Below, one piece after another: positions 24,046 to 31,006 of a stretch of DNA of 49,647 nucleotides. Source of the stretch: Hyphomicrobiales bacterium (GTDB lineage Bacteria > Pseudomonadota > Alphaproteobacteria > Rhizobiales > Rhizobiaceae). Position numbers and translations under genes: made by a program. The stretch is from the NCBI GenBank assembly GCA_900471605.1, contig UCEY01000023.1:1-49647 (forward strand), written 5' to 3'. Every line of letters starts with the position of its first letter. Within the stretch, counting starts at the first letter, position 1. Under the pieces are notes generated by a model that was not told where the DNA came from, did no database searches, and was given only the letters and a program-made list of their open reading frames with translations.

Positions 24046-25530
24046 ATGAGAATACTTTCGGTCACCTCCGAAATCTTCCCCCTGGTGAAGACGGGTGGCC
24101 TTGCAGACGTGACGGGCTCCCTGCCCAAGGCGCTGAGCCCCCTCGGCATCGAAACGACTTCCCTGATCCCCGGCTACCCGCAGGTCATGCAGCAGCTGAA
24201 GAGCGCCATGCCGCTGGTCACCTTTGACAGCCTGCTCGGCGAAAAGGCCGCGCTCCTCCATACCCGGGTCGAAGGCCTCAGCCTTTTCATCCTCGATGCA
24301 CCCGCTCTCTACGATCGGCCGGGCGGCCCTTATGTCGATGAAGACGGCATAGACCATGCCGATAACTGGAAACGGTTCGCGGCACTTTCCCTCGCCGCCG
24401 CCGAAATCGCCGATGGACTGCTTCCCGGCTGGGTCCCGGACCTCGTTCACACCCATGACTGGCAGTCCGCACTGACCTCGGTCTACATGCGCGAACGCGG
24501 CTGCATGACGCCGGTCGTGCTGACCATCCACAACCTCGCCTTCCAGGGCCAGTATCCCGCCGGCGTCCTGATGGGTATCGGCCTGCCCCCGGAAGCCTAT
24601 TCCATGAACCGCATGGAATATTTCGGCGATATCAGTTTCTTGAAAGGTGGATTGCAGACGGTCGATGCGATCACCACCGTCAGCCCGACCTATGCGCGCG
24701 AGATCCTCACGCCGCGTTTCGGCATGGGCATGGACGGGGTCCTCAACGCCCGCGTCTCCGTCCTGCGCGGCATCGTCAACGGCATCGACCTCGATATCTG
24801 GGATCCGTCGACGGACCCGCACCTGCCGCGCAACTACGACGTCGGCACGTTGCGCCGCAAGCGCGAGAACCGTGCCGTGCTGCTCCGGAAATTCGGGTTG
24901 GACCCGGCGCAGGAAGGTCCCGTGTTTTCCGCCGTCAGCCGGCTCACCTGGCAGAAGGGCTTCGACATGTTCGCCGACACCGCGGACGAGATCATTCGCC
25001 ACGGCGGCAAGGTGATCGTCTTCGGTCAGGGCGATCGGGAGATCGAGCGGGCGCTGGCCGAAACCGCAGCGCGTTTTCCCGGCAGCATGGCCGTCAATTT
25101 CGGCTATGACGAGCCGACCGCACATCTGGTCCATGGCGGCTCGGATGCGATTGTGCAGCCGTCGCGTTTCGAACCTTGCGGCCTGACCCAGCTTTATGCG
25201 CTCCGTTATGGCTGCGTCCCGGTCGTTTCCCGCACCGGCGGGCTCTCCGAGACCATTATCGATGCAAACGACGCGGCCATGTCCGCCCGCGTCGCTACCG
25301 GTTTCCAGTTCCATCCGGTGACGACAGACGGGCTGCGGCTGGCGCTTCGCCGTGCATTGCACGCCTATGCCGATCCGAAGATGTGGGCACGCCTGCAGAA
25401 CCAGGGCATGAAGGCGAAATTCTCCTGGGAGCGCAGCGCCCAGCAATATGCCGCCGTCTATGCCAATCTGGCGCTCAAGTCCGGCCATGTCGCCTCGGCG
25501 AACTCCGACATCCGGCGCGCGACGCTCTGA
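24046..25530 (+). CDS. glgA: Glycogen synthase GlgA
   Basis: ADP-glucose-dependent glycogen synthase (GT5) that elongates alpha-1,4-glucan. The N-terminal ADP-glucose-binding loop is KTGGLADV (residues 15-22). The body contains HDWQSAL, TIHNLAFQGQ and TVSPTYA, and the C-terminal Rossmann domain has SRLTWQKGFD and the catalytic EPCGLTQLYALRYG. The length is 494 aa from ATG 24046 (MRILSVTSEIFP), the normal start of the family. An in-frame extension of about 34 residues from ATG 23944 has a better Shine-Dalgarno (GGAGG, 5 nt), so a longer N-terminus is possible. Neighbouring glgX is convergent; glgB and glgC are absent here. An EcfG-type promoter links glycogen synthesis to stress. Confidence 0.93.
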   Translation: MRILSVTSEIFPLVKTGGLADVTGSLPKALSPLGIETTSLIPGYPQVMQQLKSAMPLVTFDSLLGEKAALLHTRVEGLSLFILDAPALYDRPGGPYVDEDGIDHADNWKRFAALSLAAAEIADGLLPGWVPDLVHTHDWQSALTSVYMRERGCMTPVVLTIHNLAFQGQYPAGVLMGIGLPPEAYSMNRMEYFGDISFLKGGLQTVDAITTVSPTYAREILTPRFGMGMDGVLNARVSVLRGIVNGIDLDIWDPSTDPHLPRNYDVGTLRRKRENRAVLLRKFGLDPAQEGPVFSAVSRLTWQKGFDMFADTADEIIRHGGKVIVFGQGDREIERALAETAARFPGSMAVNFGYDEPTAHLVHGGSDAIVQPSRFEPCGLTQLYALRYGCVPVVSRTGGLSETIIDANDAAMSARVATGFQFHPVTTDGLRLALRRALHAYADPKMWARLQNQGMKAKFSWERSAQQYAAVYANLALKSGHVASANSDIRRATL

Positions 25531-25556
25531 GTTTCTCCCGCCACGCGCACGAAAAG

Positions 25557-25582
25557 AAACCGGCCCTGAAGGCCGGTTTTTT
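25557..25582 (+). terminator. Rho-independent terminator after glgA
   Basis: Stem AAACCGGCC (25557-25565) and GGCCGGTTT (25571-25579), loop CTGAA, then TTT; it lies between the convergent glgA and glgX. Confidence 0.9.
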
Positions 25583-25614
25583 AATGGTGACGGGAGGGAT
25601 AATAGGAGGCCGCC

Positions 25615-27693
25615 TCACGGCCTCCGGAACAATGCGAGGCTGCGGCCCTCGAGCTCGAAATCCTTTTCCTTGGTGATCACCAGACCGCGCTTGGAAAGGT
25701 CGGAGGTGGTGAGTTCCAGCACCCACCCGCCCTCGCCGAACTGCGGGATGCGGAACGGGACATTGCCCTCGAAAGGATTGAAGAGCAGCAGCACGTCGTG
25801 CCAGATGCCCTCCTCCTCCTTGAGATCGGGCCGGCCGATATAGAGGCCGAGCGTCGACCCCTCGTCCCACTGTTCGGGCGTCTGGAAGCCGCCGCCGGCA
25901 TTGAACCACTTGATGTCCAGGCCGTCGCGCCAGTTCTCACGGCGCAGCAGCGGCTGTTCCTGGCGCAGCTTGATGATCTGGCGGGTGAACGCGCGAAGCT
26001 CCTCGCAGCTCTCCGGCAGGTTTTCCCAATGCACCCAGGAGATTTCGCTGTCCTGGCAATAACCGTTGTTGTTGCCCATCTGGCTGCGGCCGAACTCGTC
26101 GCCGGCCAGCAGCATCGGCGTGCCATGCGAGAAGAACAGGGTGGCGAGGAAATTCCGCTTCTGGCGATCGCGCACCGCATTGATGCCTTCGTCCTCCGTC
26201 GGACCCTCGGCGCCGTAATTGTAGCTGCGGTTGTCGTTGTGGCCGTCGTTATTGTCCTCGCCATTCGCCTCGTTGTGCTTCTCGTTATAGGAGACGAGGT
26301 CGTTCAGCGTAAAACCGTCATGGGCGGCGATGAAGTTGACGCTCGCCCACGGCCGGCGGCCGCGTTGGTCGTAGAGATCGCCGGAACCGAGCAGGCGCGC
26401 GGCGAAGTCGGTCGAGACATTGGTGCCCTTCCAGTATTCGCGCACCGTATCGCGGTATTTGTCGTTCCACTCGGCCCAGCCGGGCGGGAAACCGCCGACC
26501 TGGTAACCGCCGGGGCCGATATCCCAGGGTTCGCCGATCAGCTTCACCCGGGAAAGCACCGGATCCTGGGTGATCGCGTCGAAGAAACCGCCGCGCTGGT
26601 CGAAACCTTCCGGCTCGCGTCCGAGGATCGTGCCGAGGTCGAACCGGAACCCGTCGACATGCATGCTCTCGGTCCAGTAGCGCAGCGAATCCAAGACGAG
26701 CTGCAGGACCCGCGGATGCGATGTGTTGACCGTGTTCCCGGTGCCGGTGTCGTTGATATAGTAGCGATGCTGGTCCGGCATGGTCCGATAATAGGAGAAA
26801 TTGTCGATGCCCTTGAAGGAGAGCGTCGGCCCGAGCTCGTTGCCCTCGGCCGTGTGGTTGTAGACCACGTCGAGGATGACCTCGATGCCGGCATCGTGGA
26901 ACGACCGCACCATGTCGCGAAAGCCCTGGATGCCTCTGGGGCCGTAATAGCGGGAAGCGGGCGCGAAAAAGCCGAGCGTGTTGTAGCCCCAGAAATTATG
27001 CAGGCCCTTGTCGAGCAGGTGCTGGTCGTCGGGAAAATAATGAACCGGCATCAGCTCGACGGACGTGATGCCGAGGCTCTTGATATACTCGACCGAGGCC
27101 TTGTGCCCCATGCCCTCGAACGTGCCGCGCAGATCTTTGGGAATACCTGGATTGAGCTGGGTAAAACCCTTCACATGGGTCTCGTAGACGATCGTCGCCG
27201 GCCAGGCGATATTGGGCCGGTTCTGGTCCTGCCAGTCGAACTCGTTCGGATCGATCACCCGGCATTTCGGCATGAACGGCGCGCTGTCGCGCTCGTCGAA
27301 GGTGAGGTCCTTGTCTTCGTGCAGAAGGTCGTAGGCGAAATGCGCCTCATTCCAGTCCACATCGCCGGCGAATGCGCGTGCATAGGGGTCGATCAGCAGC
27401 TTGTTCGGATTGAAACGATGGCCGTTTTCCGGGTCGTAGGGCCCATGCACCCGGAAGCCGTAGAGCGCGCCGGGCTTCAATCCCGGCACATAGCCATGCC
27501 AGATCTCATGGGTATATTCGGGAAGTTCGAGCCTGGCGATCTCCACCTTGCCGGTCGGATCGTAGAGACAAAGCTCGACGCGCTCCGCATGCGCCGAAAA
27601 AATCGCGAAATTGACGCCCTCGCCGTCAAAATTGGCTCCAAGCTGAATCCAAGAGCCGGGCTCGATGACAAAGTGAGTTGATTTCGTATCCAT
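25615..27693 (-). CDS. glgX: Glycogen debranching enzyme GlgX
   Basis: GH13 isoamylase-type enzyme that removes short branches left by glycogen phosphorylase. An N-terminal CBM48 (GANFDGEGVNFAIFSAHAERVELCL pattern, about 15-110) precedes the GH13 barrel with region I DVVYNHTAEG, region II DGFRFDLG (nucleophile Asp near 351), region III IGEPWD (acid Glu near 388) and region IV AAHDGFT (Asp near 458). All catalytic residues are present. At 692 aa it is normal. The start at 27693 (MDTKSTHFVI) is preferred because the predicted -10 lies at 27723; an in-frame ATG at 27735 would lie upstream of the transcript start. Confidence 0.93.
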   Translation of the reverse strand: MDTKSTHFVIEPGSWIQLGANFDGEGVNFAIFSAHAERVELCLYDPTGKVEIARLELPEYTHEIWHGYVPGLKPGALYGFRVHGPYDPENGHRFNPNKLLIDPYARAFAGDVDWNEAHFAYDLLHEDKDLTFDERDSAPFMPKCRVIDPNEFDWQDQNRPNIAWPATIVYETHVKGFTQLNPGIPKDLRGTFEGMGHKASVEYIKSLGITSVELMPVHYFPDDQHLLDKGLHNFWGYNTLGFFAPASRYYGPRGIQGFRDMVRSFHDAGIEVILDVVYNHTAEGNELGPTLSFKGIDNFSYYRTMPDQHRYYINDTGTGNTVNTSHPRVLQLVLDSLRYWTESMHVDGFRFDLGTILGREPEGFDQRGGFFDAITQDPVLSRVKLIGEPWDIGPGGYQVGGFPPGWAEWNDKYRDTVREYWKGTNVSTDFAARLLGSGDLYDQRGRRPWASVNFIAAHDGFTLNDLVSYNEKHNEANGEDNNDGHNDNRSYNYGAEGPTEDEGINAVRDRQKRNFLATLFFSHGTPMLLAGDEFGRSQMGNNNGYCQDSEISWVHWENLPESCEELRAFTRQIIKLRQEQPLLRRENWRDGLDIKWFNAGGGFQTPEQWDEGSTLGLYIGRPDLKEEEGIWHDVLLLFNPFEGNVPFRIPQFGEGGWVLELTTSDLSKRGLVITKEKDFELEGRSLALFRRP

Positions 27694-27722
27694 GCGGCAC
27701 CCAGTTGAAAGACTGCCGTCAT

Positions 27723-27748
27723 AATGGTGCGGCACAGCATTTCGTTCC
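27723..27748 (-). promoter_or_regulatory. Putative EcfG-type promoter of glgX
   Basis: Minus strand GGAAC (plus 27744-27748), 17-nt spacer, CATT (plus 27723-27726); one mismatch; 30 bp before the glgX ATG. Confidence 0.45.
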
Positions 27749-27782
27749 CTGGACAGTCATATAAACTGCGGGCCGCCCGAGC

Positions 27783-28025
27783 CTACGGGTTGCCCGATGC
27801 GGGCGGAGGCGGGTTTCCGGGTGTGGTGTTTGTGGTTCCGGTCGGCGATGTCGCCGGGCTCTGGCCGCCGGTTCCGGTTTGCGGCGACGGGCTGCGATCC
27901 GTGGGGGCCGTGTTGTTGGACTGCGACGGCGGCGTGTTATTGATCGGATCCTTCTGTTTCTCGCCGCTGTCGCTGCAGGCACTGAGGAGAGCCGCGGCCG
28001 AAAGCGCGACGATGAGACGCTTCAT
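27783..28025 (-). CDS. Small Pro/Thr/Asn-rich lipoprotein
   Basis: An 80-aa predicted outer- or inner-membrane lipoprotein. The signal peptide MKRLIVALSAAALLSAC ends in lipobox LSAC with Cys 17. The mature part is entirely low complexity (N, P, S, T, G and Q; for example TNTTPGNPPPPASGNP), so it is a flexible periplasmic tail with no folded domain. Its ATG overlaps the stop of the upstream 95-aa gene by 4 bp, so the two are co-translated. Function is unknown. Confidence 0.75.
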   Translation of the reverse strand: MKRLIVALSAAALLSACSDSGEKQKDPINNTPPSQSNNTAPTDRSPSPQTGTGGQSPATSPTGTTNTTPGNPPPPASGNP

Positions 28026-28309
28026 GTCTGGTCTTCTCCATTGAACTTGCGAAACGCGGCCTGCCGGCGATGCGCATCGAGCGCGATCACCTTCTCGACC
28101 GCCGCGACATCTTCGGCGCTCGCGGCCGGAATCGGATCCGCGGCGATGGCTTCCAGCACTTCAGGCGCCAACGCGCCGTTGCGGATGACATATTCCAGCG
28201 CCTCGCGGGTCTGCCGTTCGGCTTTCAGCTGGGCGTAGAGGGCGAGGATCAGCCGGTCGCGCGCATCGCGCTCATCGGGGCTGCCGCCCGGTCTGGCGAA
28301 CTCTGCCAT
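28022..28309 (-). CDS. Hypothetical helical protein, 95 aa
   Basis: Not recognised. A charged, probably all-helical cytoplasmic protein (DERDARDRLILALYAQLKAE, REALEYVIRNG, EDVAAVEKVIALDAHRRQAAF), without signal or membrane segment. GGAGG lies 6 nt before the ATG. It is first of a two-gene operon with the small lipoprotein and is preceded by a near-consensus EcfG-type promoter. Confidence 0.7.
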   Translation of the reverse strand: MAEFARPGGSPDERDARDRLILALYAQLKAERQTREALEYVIRNGALAPEVLEAIAADPIPAASAEDVAAVEKVIALDAHRRQAAFRKFNGEDQT

Positions 28310-28339
28310 GGTCTTCCTCCATGTGTCTGCTGGAGGATC

Positions 28340-28364
28340 AACTTTCCGTCGCCGCGATTGTTCC
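28340..28364 (-). promoter_or_regulatory. Putative EcfG-type promoter of the 95-aa/lipoprotein operon
   Basis: Minus strand GGAAC (plus 28360-28364), 16-nt spacer, AGTT (plus 28340-28343); one mismatch; 30 bp before the ATG. Confidence 0.45.
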
Positions 28365-28422
28365 CTCTGCCGGCGCCTCCGCTATCTCCTTGAGAATGCG
28401 AAACCTGGACAGGGAGGAAACC

Positions 28423-28689
28423 ATGTCGACGCTGACGCCCCAGGAACTGGAAGGCCGATTGAATGCACATCGCGAACTGATGATCGAACTCCTGTCGGCC
28501 ATGATCGGCGGCGAAATCACCATCACCTCGTTCCTCAGGCGATTGCGCGACGACGCGACGTTCAAGGACAACGAGGAGGATCCGGGCCTGTTGCCGGACG
28601 GAGCCTTCGCGATCGAAAATTCCGCCGCCCGCGAGGTCCGCTCGATCCTGGACGCCGCCCGCGCCAGGGCACAGGCGGACAAACAGTAA
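28423..28689 (+). CDS. Hypothetical helical protein, 88 aa
   Basis: Not recognised. A short soluble protein starting MSTLTPQELEGRLNAHRELM, with predicted helices 6-45 and 68-88 (ENSAAREVRSILDAARARAQA) and an acidic middle (DNEEDPGLLPDG). AGGGAGGAAACC gives a very good ribosome site for ATG 28423; the longer in-frame start at 28321 overlaps the divergent promoter and is unlikely. I did not find a GGAAC-type promoter for it. Confidence 0.7.
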   Translation: MSTLTPQELEGRLNAHRELMIELLSAMIGGEITITSFLRRLRDDATFKDNEEDPGLLPDGAFAIENSAAREVRSILDAARARAQADKQ

Positions 28690-28751
28690 GCCCCTGTTAA
28701 CCAAGCGATTTCACATTTAAGGCGATCTCGCCACGTTTATGGCCATTTCGT

Positions 28752-28776
28752 GGAACTACAATGGGACTTTCTCGTT
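28752..28776 (+). promoter_or_regulatory. EcfG-consensus promoter of a 25-aa membrane peptide gene
   Basis: GGAAC at 28752-28756, 16-nt spacer, CGTT at 28773-28776, exact match, 29 bp before ATG 28806. Confidence 0.68.
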
Positions 28777-28805
28777 CACTTACGACCGAAGCGATGGAGG
28801 CGACG

Positions 28806-28883
28806 ATGGTCAGAGAATGGGTAGAAGCAGCAGGTTTCGTTCTGGTGATCGCCGCCTGTTACATGATGGTCATCCCGGTCTGA
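28806..28883 (+). CDS. 25-aa single-helix membrane peptide
   Basis: A very small ORF: MVREWVEAAG, then a hydrophobic helix FVLVIAACYMMVIPV to the end. GGAGG lies 5 nt before the ATG, and an exact EcfG-type promoter places the transcript start near 28783, leaving about 23 nt of leader. In-frame ATGs at 28761 (upstream of the transcript start) and 28794 (no Shine-Dalgarno) are less likely. Promoter, ribosome site and one clean transmembrane helix together suggest a real small membrane protein. Function is unknown. Confidence 0.6.
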   Translation: MVREWVEAAGFVLVIAACYMMVIPV

Positions 28884-28920
28884 GTTTTCGAAGCTCCTGG
28901 GGAGGAGAGCGGCCTTGATC

Positions 28921-29985
28921 TCAAGGCCCACTGCTCTCGCGGCTGGCGAAAAAGGCCGCGAGAGCGGCAAAATCGTCATCCTTCAGTTTTTGCGCGGTCT
29001 CGGTCATCAGGTGGCTGAAGGATGATCCGCCTCGGACACCCGCGTGGAAGAGGCGGAGCTGACGCTCCAGATAAGGGGCGTTCTGACCCGAAATGCGCGG
29101 ATAGGCGGGATTGCCGCCGGGCTTTTCGTGGCAACTGAGGCAGGCGGGAATTTTGTCTGCCGCTCTTCCCCTTTCCGCAATCTCGCGGCCCTTTTCCAGC
29201 AGTTGGGCGTCCACCGGTGCAGCAGGCCTTTGTGGCCTCGCCTGCTTGGCATAATAGCGCGCAAGCTCCGGCAGGCTTTCCTCCGACAGCGTACCGACCG
29301 CCACCTTCATGATCCCGCTTGCCCGTTCGCCATGCGCATAGGCGCGCAGGCTGTTCAGGAGATAGGCCTCCGACTGGCCGGTGAGCCGGGGAATGATGCT
29401 GTTGCCGTCGAGCCGCTTTTCCGCATGACAGCTCTCGCAGGTGATCGGCAGCGGCGAGACTTCGCCCGCCGTCCCGATGCCGTGCAGGCCGGACGCCTGC
29501 AGATAGGCGCCGCTGTCCATGCCCGGCAATTTGCGCAGGAACGCCACCATGTCCCAGACCTCGTCGTCGCGCGCCTGCGCCGGCCAGGCCGGCATGCCGG
29601 TGAAGCGAACGCCATGCTTGACGATCTCGAAGAGCTGGGCGTCGCTCCAGCCTGGCACCACGGTCTTGAGGTCCGGCGGCGGCGGCAGCATGGCGAGCAC
29701 GGCGCCGGAGCGCCCCTGCGCCGGGGAGCCGTGACAGATGGCGCAACCCGTCTCGAAATGGCCGGCGGCCGGCGGCACGAGCGCCGGATTGTCGAGCGGC
29801 GGCACCTCGACGGAAAGAGCGGCGGTGCGGATCGAATTGCGCATCACCCAATGAAGGAACCAGTCGGTCACCGCCCAATGGCCGGTGCTCGCCTGGACGC
29901 CCATCAACCCGGACCAGGCAAATCCCAGCCCCAGCAGCGGCGCCAGGATCACGAGAATGATGATATGCTTCCAGCGGATCGTCAT
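28921..29985 (-). CDS. Membrane-anchored triheme cytochrome c
   Basis: A 354-aa c-type cytochrome with an N-terminal anchor (IIILVILAPLLGLGFAW). Three heme-binding motifs are visible: CAICH (about 82-86), CESCH (about 184-188) and CLSCH (about 285-289). Candidate axial Met ligands lie in TGMPAW and later segments. The first domain is mono-heme; the second and third resemble a diheme cytochrome c4-like pair. It is the last gene of the caa3 oxidase operon, its ATG overlapping the ctaG stop by 4 bp, so it probably delivers electrons to that oxidase. Confidence 0.85.
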   Translation of the reverse strand: MTIRWKHIIILVILAPLLGLGFAWSGLMGVQASTGHWAVTDWFLHWVMRNSIRTAALSVEVPPLDNPALVPPAAGHFETGCAICHGSPAQGRSGAVLAMLPPPPDLKTVVPGWSDAQLFEIVKHGVRFTGMPAWPAQARDDEVWDMVAFLRKLPGMDSGAYLQASGLHGIGTAGEVSPLPITCESCHAEKRLDGNSIIPRLTGQSEAYLLNSLRAYAHGERASGIMKVAVGTLSEESLPELARYYAKQARPQRPAAPVDAQLLEKGREIAERGRAADKIPACLSCHEKPGGNPAYPRISGQNAPYLERQLRLFHAGVRGGSSFSHLMTETAQKLKDDDFAALAAFFASRESSGP

Positions 29986-30626
29986 CGGCCATTCCTCCCC
30001 GAAGGCTCCGGCACCTGGTCATTGAGGGTGCGGGCGAGAAGCGCCACACCGCCGGCAAGATAGACCACTGCCCCGACCAGCAGCATGATAACCCCGCCGG
30101 CCTGCTGGTCCACGTCCGCCGAAAGCATTATGCCGAGGCAGCTCGCTTCGCCCTCACCGTAAAGCGGACGCGGCGAAAGCGCCAGCAGCGCACCGAGAAG
30201 CGTCATGTGCATGGAGGTGAAGAGCAGGCCGAACGTGCCGGCGAGCCGCCGCTCCTCCCGCCCCGTCGCCGCTCCGCCGAGGCAAGAGAGCCAGAGGGAA
30301 AGACCCGCGGCGAGGAAAGCGGCCTGCTCCAGCGCCGTAAGGAACGGCGACGATTCCGACAGAGCCCGCATGGCTGGGATATGCCAGCTCCAGACGGCGA
30401 AAAGTTCGACAAGCGAGGCGGTGAGCGGTGTCAGCCAGAGCCGGCCTGCAGAAAAGTCGAAACGCGTCCCCGAAAGGCCGATGGCGATCAGCGGCGCGGC
30501 ACCCGCCACGACCCCCATATGGGCAATCATGTGCACCGAGAAGGACGACCGATCGGCAAAGGGAAGCAGGATCCCCCAGAGCACGAACACCATGACCATT
30601 CCGCCGACCAGCGCCGCCTTTTTCAT
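29982..30626 (-). CDS. ctaG: Cytochrome c oxidase assembly protein, CtaG family (caa3 type)
   Basis: A polytopic membrane protein of 214 aa with about six to seven transmembrane helices. HMIAHMGVVAGAAPLIAIGL and, later, SMHMTLLGALLALSPRPLY carry the conserved His and Met residues of the CtaG/caa3 assembly family (unrelated to the Cox11-type CtaG), thought to help CuA or CuB site assembly. I place the start at 30626 (MKKAALVGG), which overlaps the preceding stop by 4 bp like the other genes here; an ATG three codons upstream is possible. Confidence 0.82.
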   Translation of the reverse strand: MKKAALVGGMVMVFVLWGILLPFADRSSFSVHMIAHMGVVAGAAPLIAIGLSGTRFDFSAGRLWLTPLTASLVELFAVWSWHIPAMRALSESSPFLTALEQAAFLAAGLSLWLSCLGGAATGREERRLAGTFGLLFTSMHMTLLGALLALSPRPLYGEGEASCLGIMLSADVDQQAGGVIMLLVGAVVYLAGGVALLARTLNDQVPEPSGRNGR

Positions 30627-31006
30627 GGCTGGCACTCCGCGATGAAGATCATCGGGATCGCCATGTAGAGGACAGCGACGAAGCTCAAGCCCGACAGCAA
30701 CAGCGTCGCAAACCCCTGGAACAGCGTGCGGGCGTTGCGGGTCGCCTCGTCATGGGGCGGATCGTCGGCGCCGAAACCCCATTGCCGCCAGGCAAGCCAG
30801 GCCGACAGCACGATCATCGCCAGCGCCAGCACGGTTATGACGCCGAGTGCGATCCGCACCGTATCGAACGAGACCTCGGAGGCGAGGCCCTTGGCGCAGA
30901 AGACCGCGACCACCCCGTAGCAGACGACAAAATGCAGCGCCCAGACGACCGGGGCGGTGAACAGGGTCCAGAGGGTTTCGACCTCGCGCGGAATGAAACT
31001 CTTCAT
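30623..31006 (-). CDS. Four-helix membrane protein of the caa3 oxidase operon
   Basis: 127 aa, with predicted transmembrane helices near 14-36, 48-70, 98-122 and a weaker one. It begins MKSFIPREVETLWTLFTAPVVWALHF. Proteins of this size and look are common between the oxidase subunit I/III and ctaG genes in proteobacterial caa3 clusters; whether it is a small subunit (subunit IV-like) or an assembly factor is not known to me. Both ends overlap neighbouring genes by 4 bp. Confidence 0.75.
   Translation of the reverse strand: MKSFIPREVETLWTLFTAPVVWALHFVVCYGVVAVFCAKGLASEVSFDTVRIALGVITVLALAMIVLSAWLAWRQWGFGADDPPHDEATRNARTLFQGFATLLLSGLSFVAVLYMAIPMIFIAECQP

Noticed and set aside
28761..28883. Longer 40-codon version of the small membrane peptide
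   Set aside because: Its ATG lies inside the promoter, upstream of the expected transcript start.
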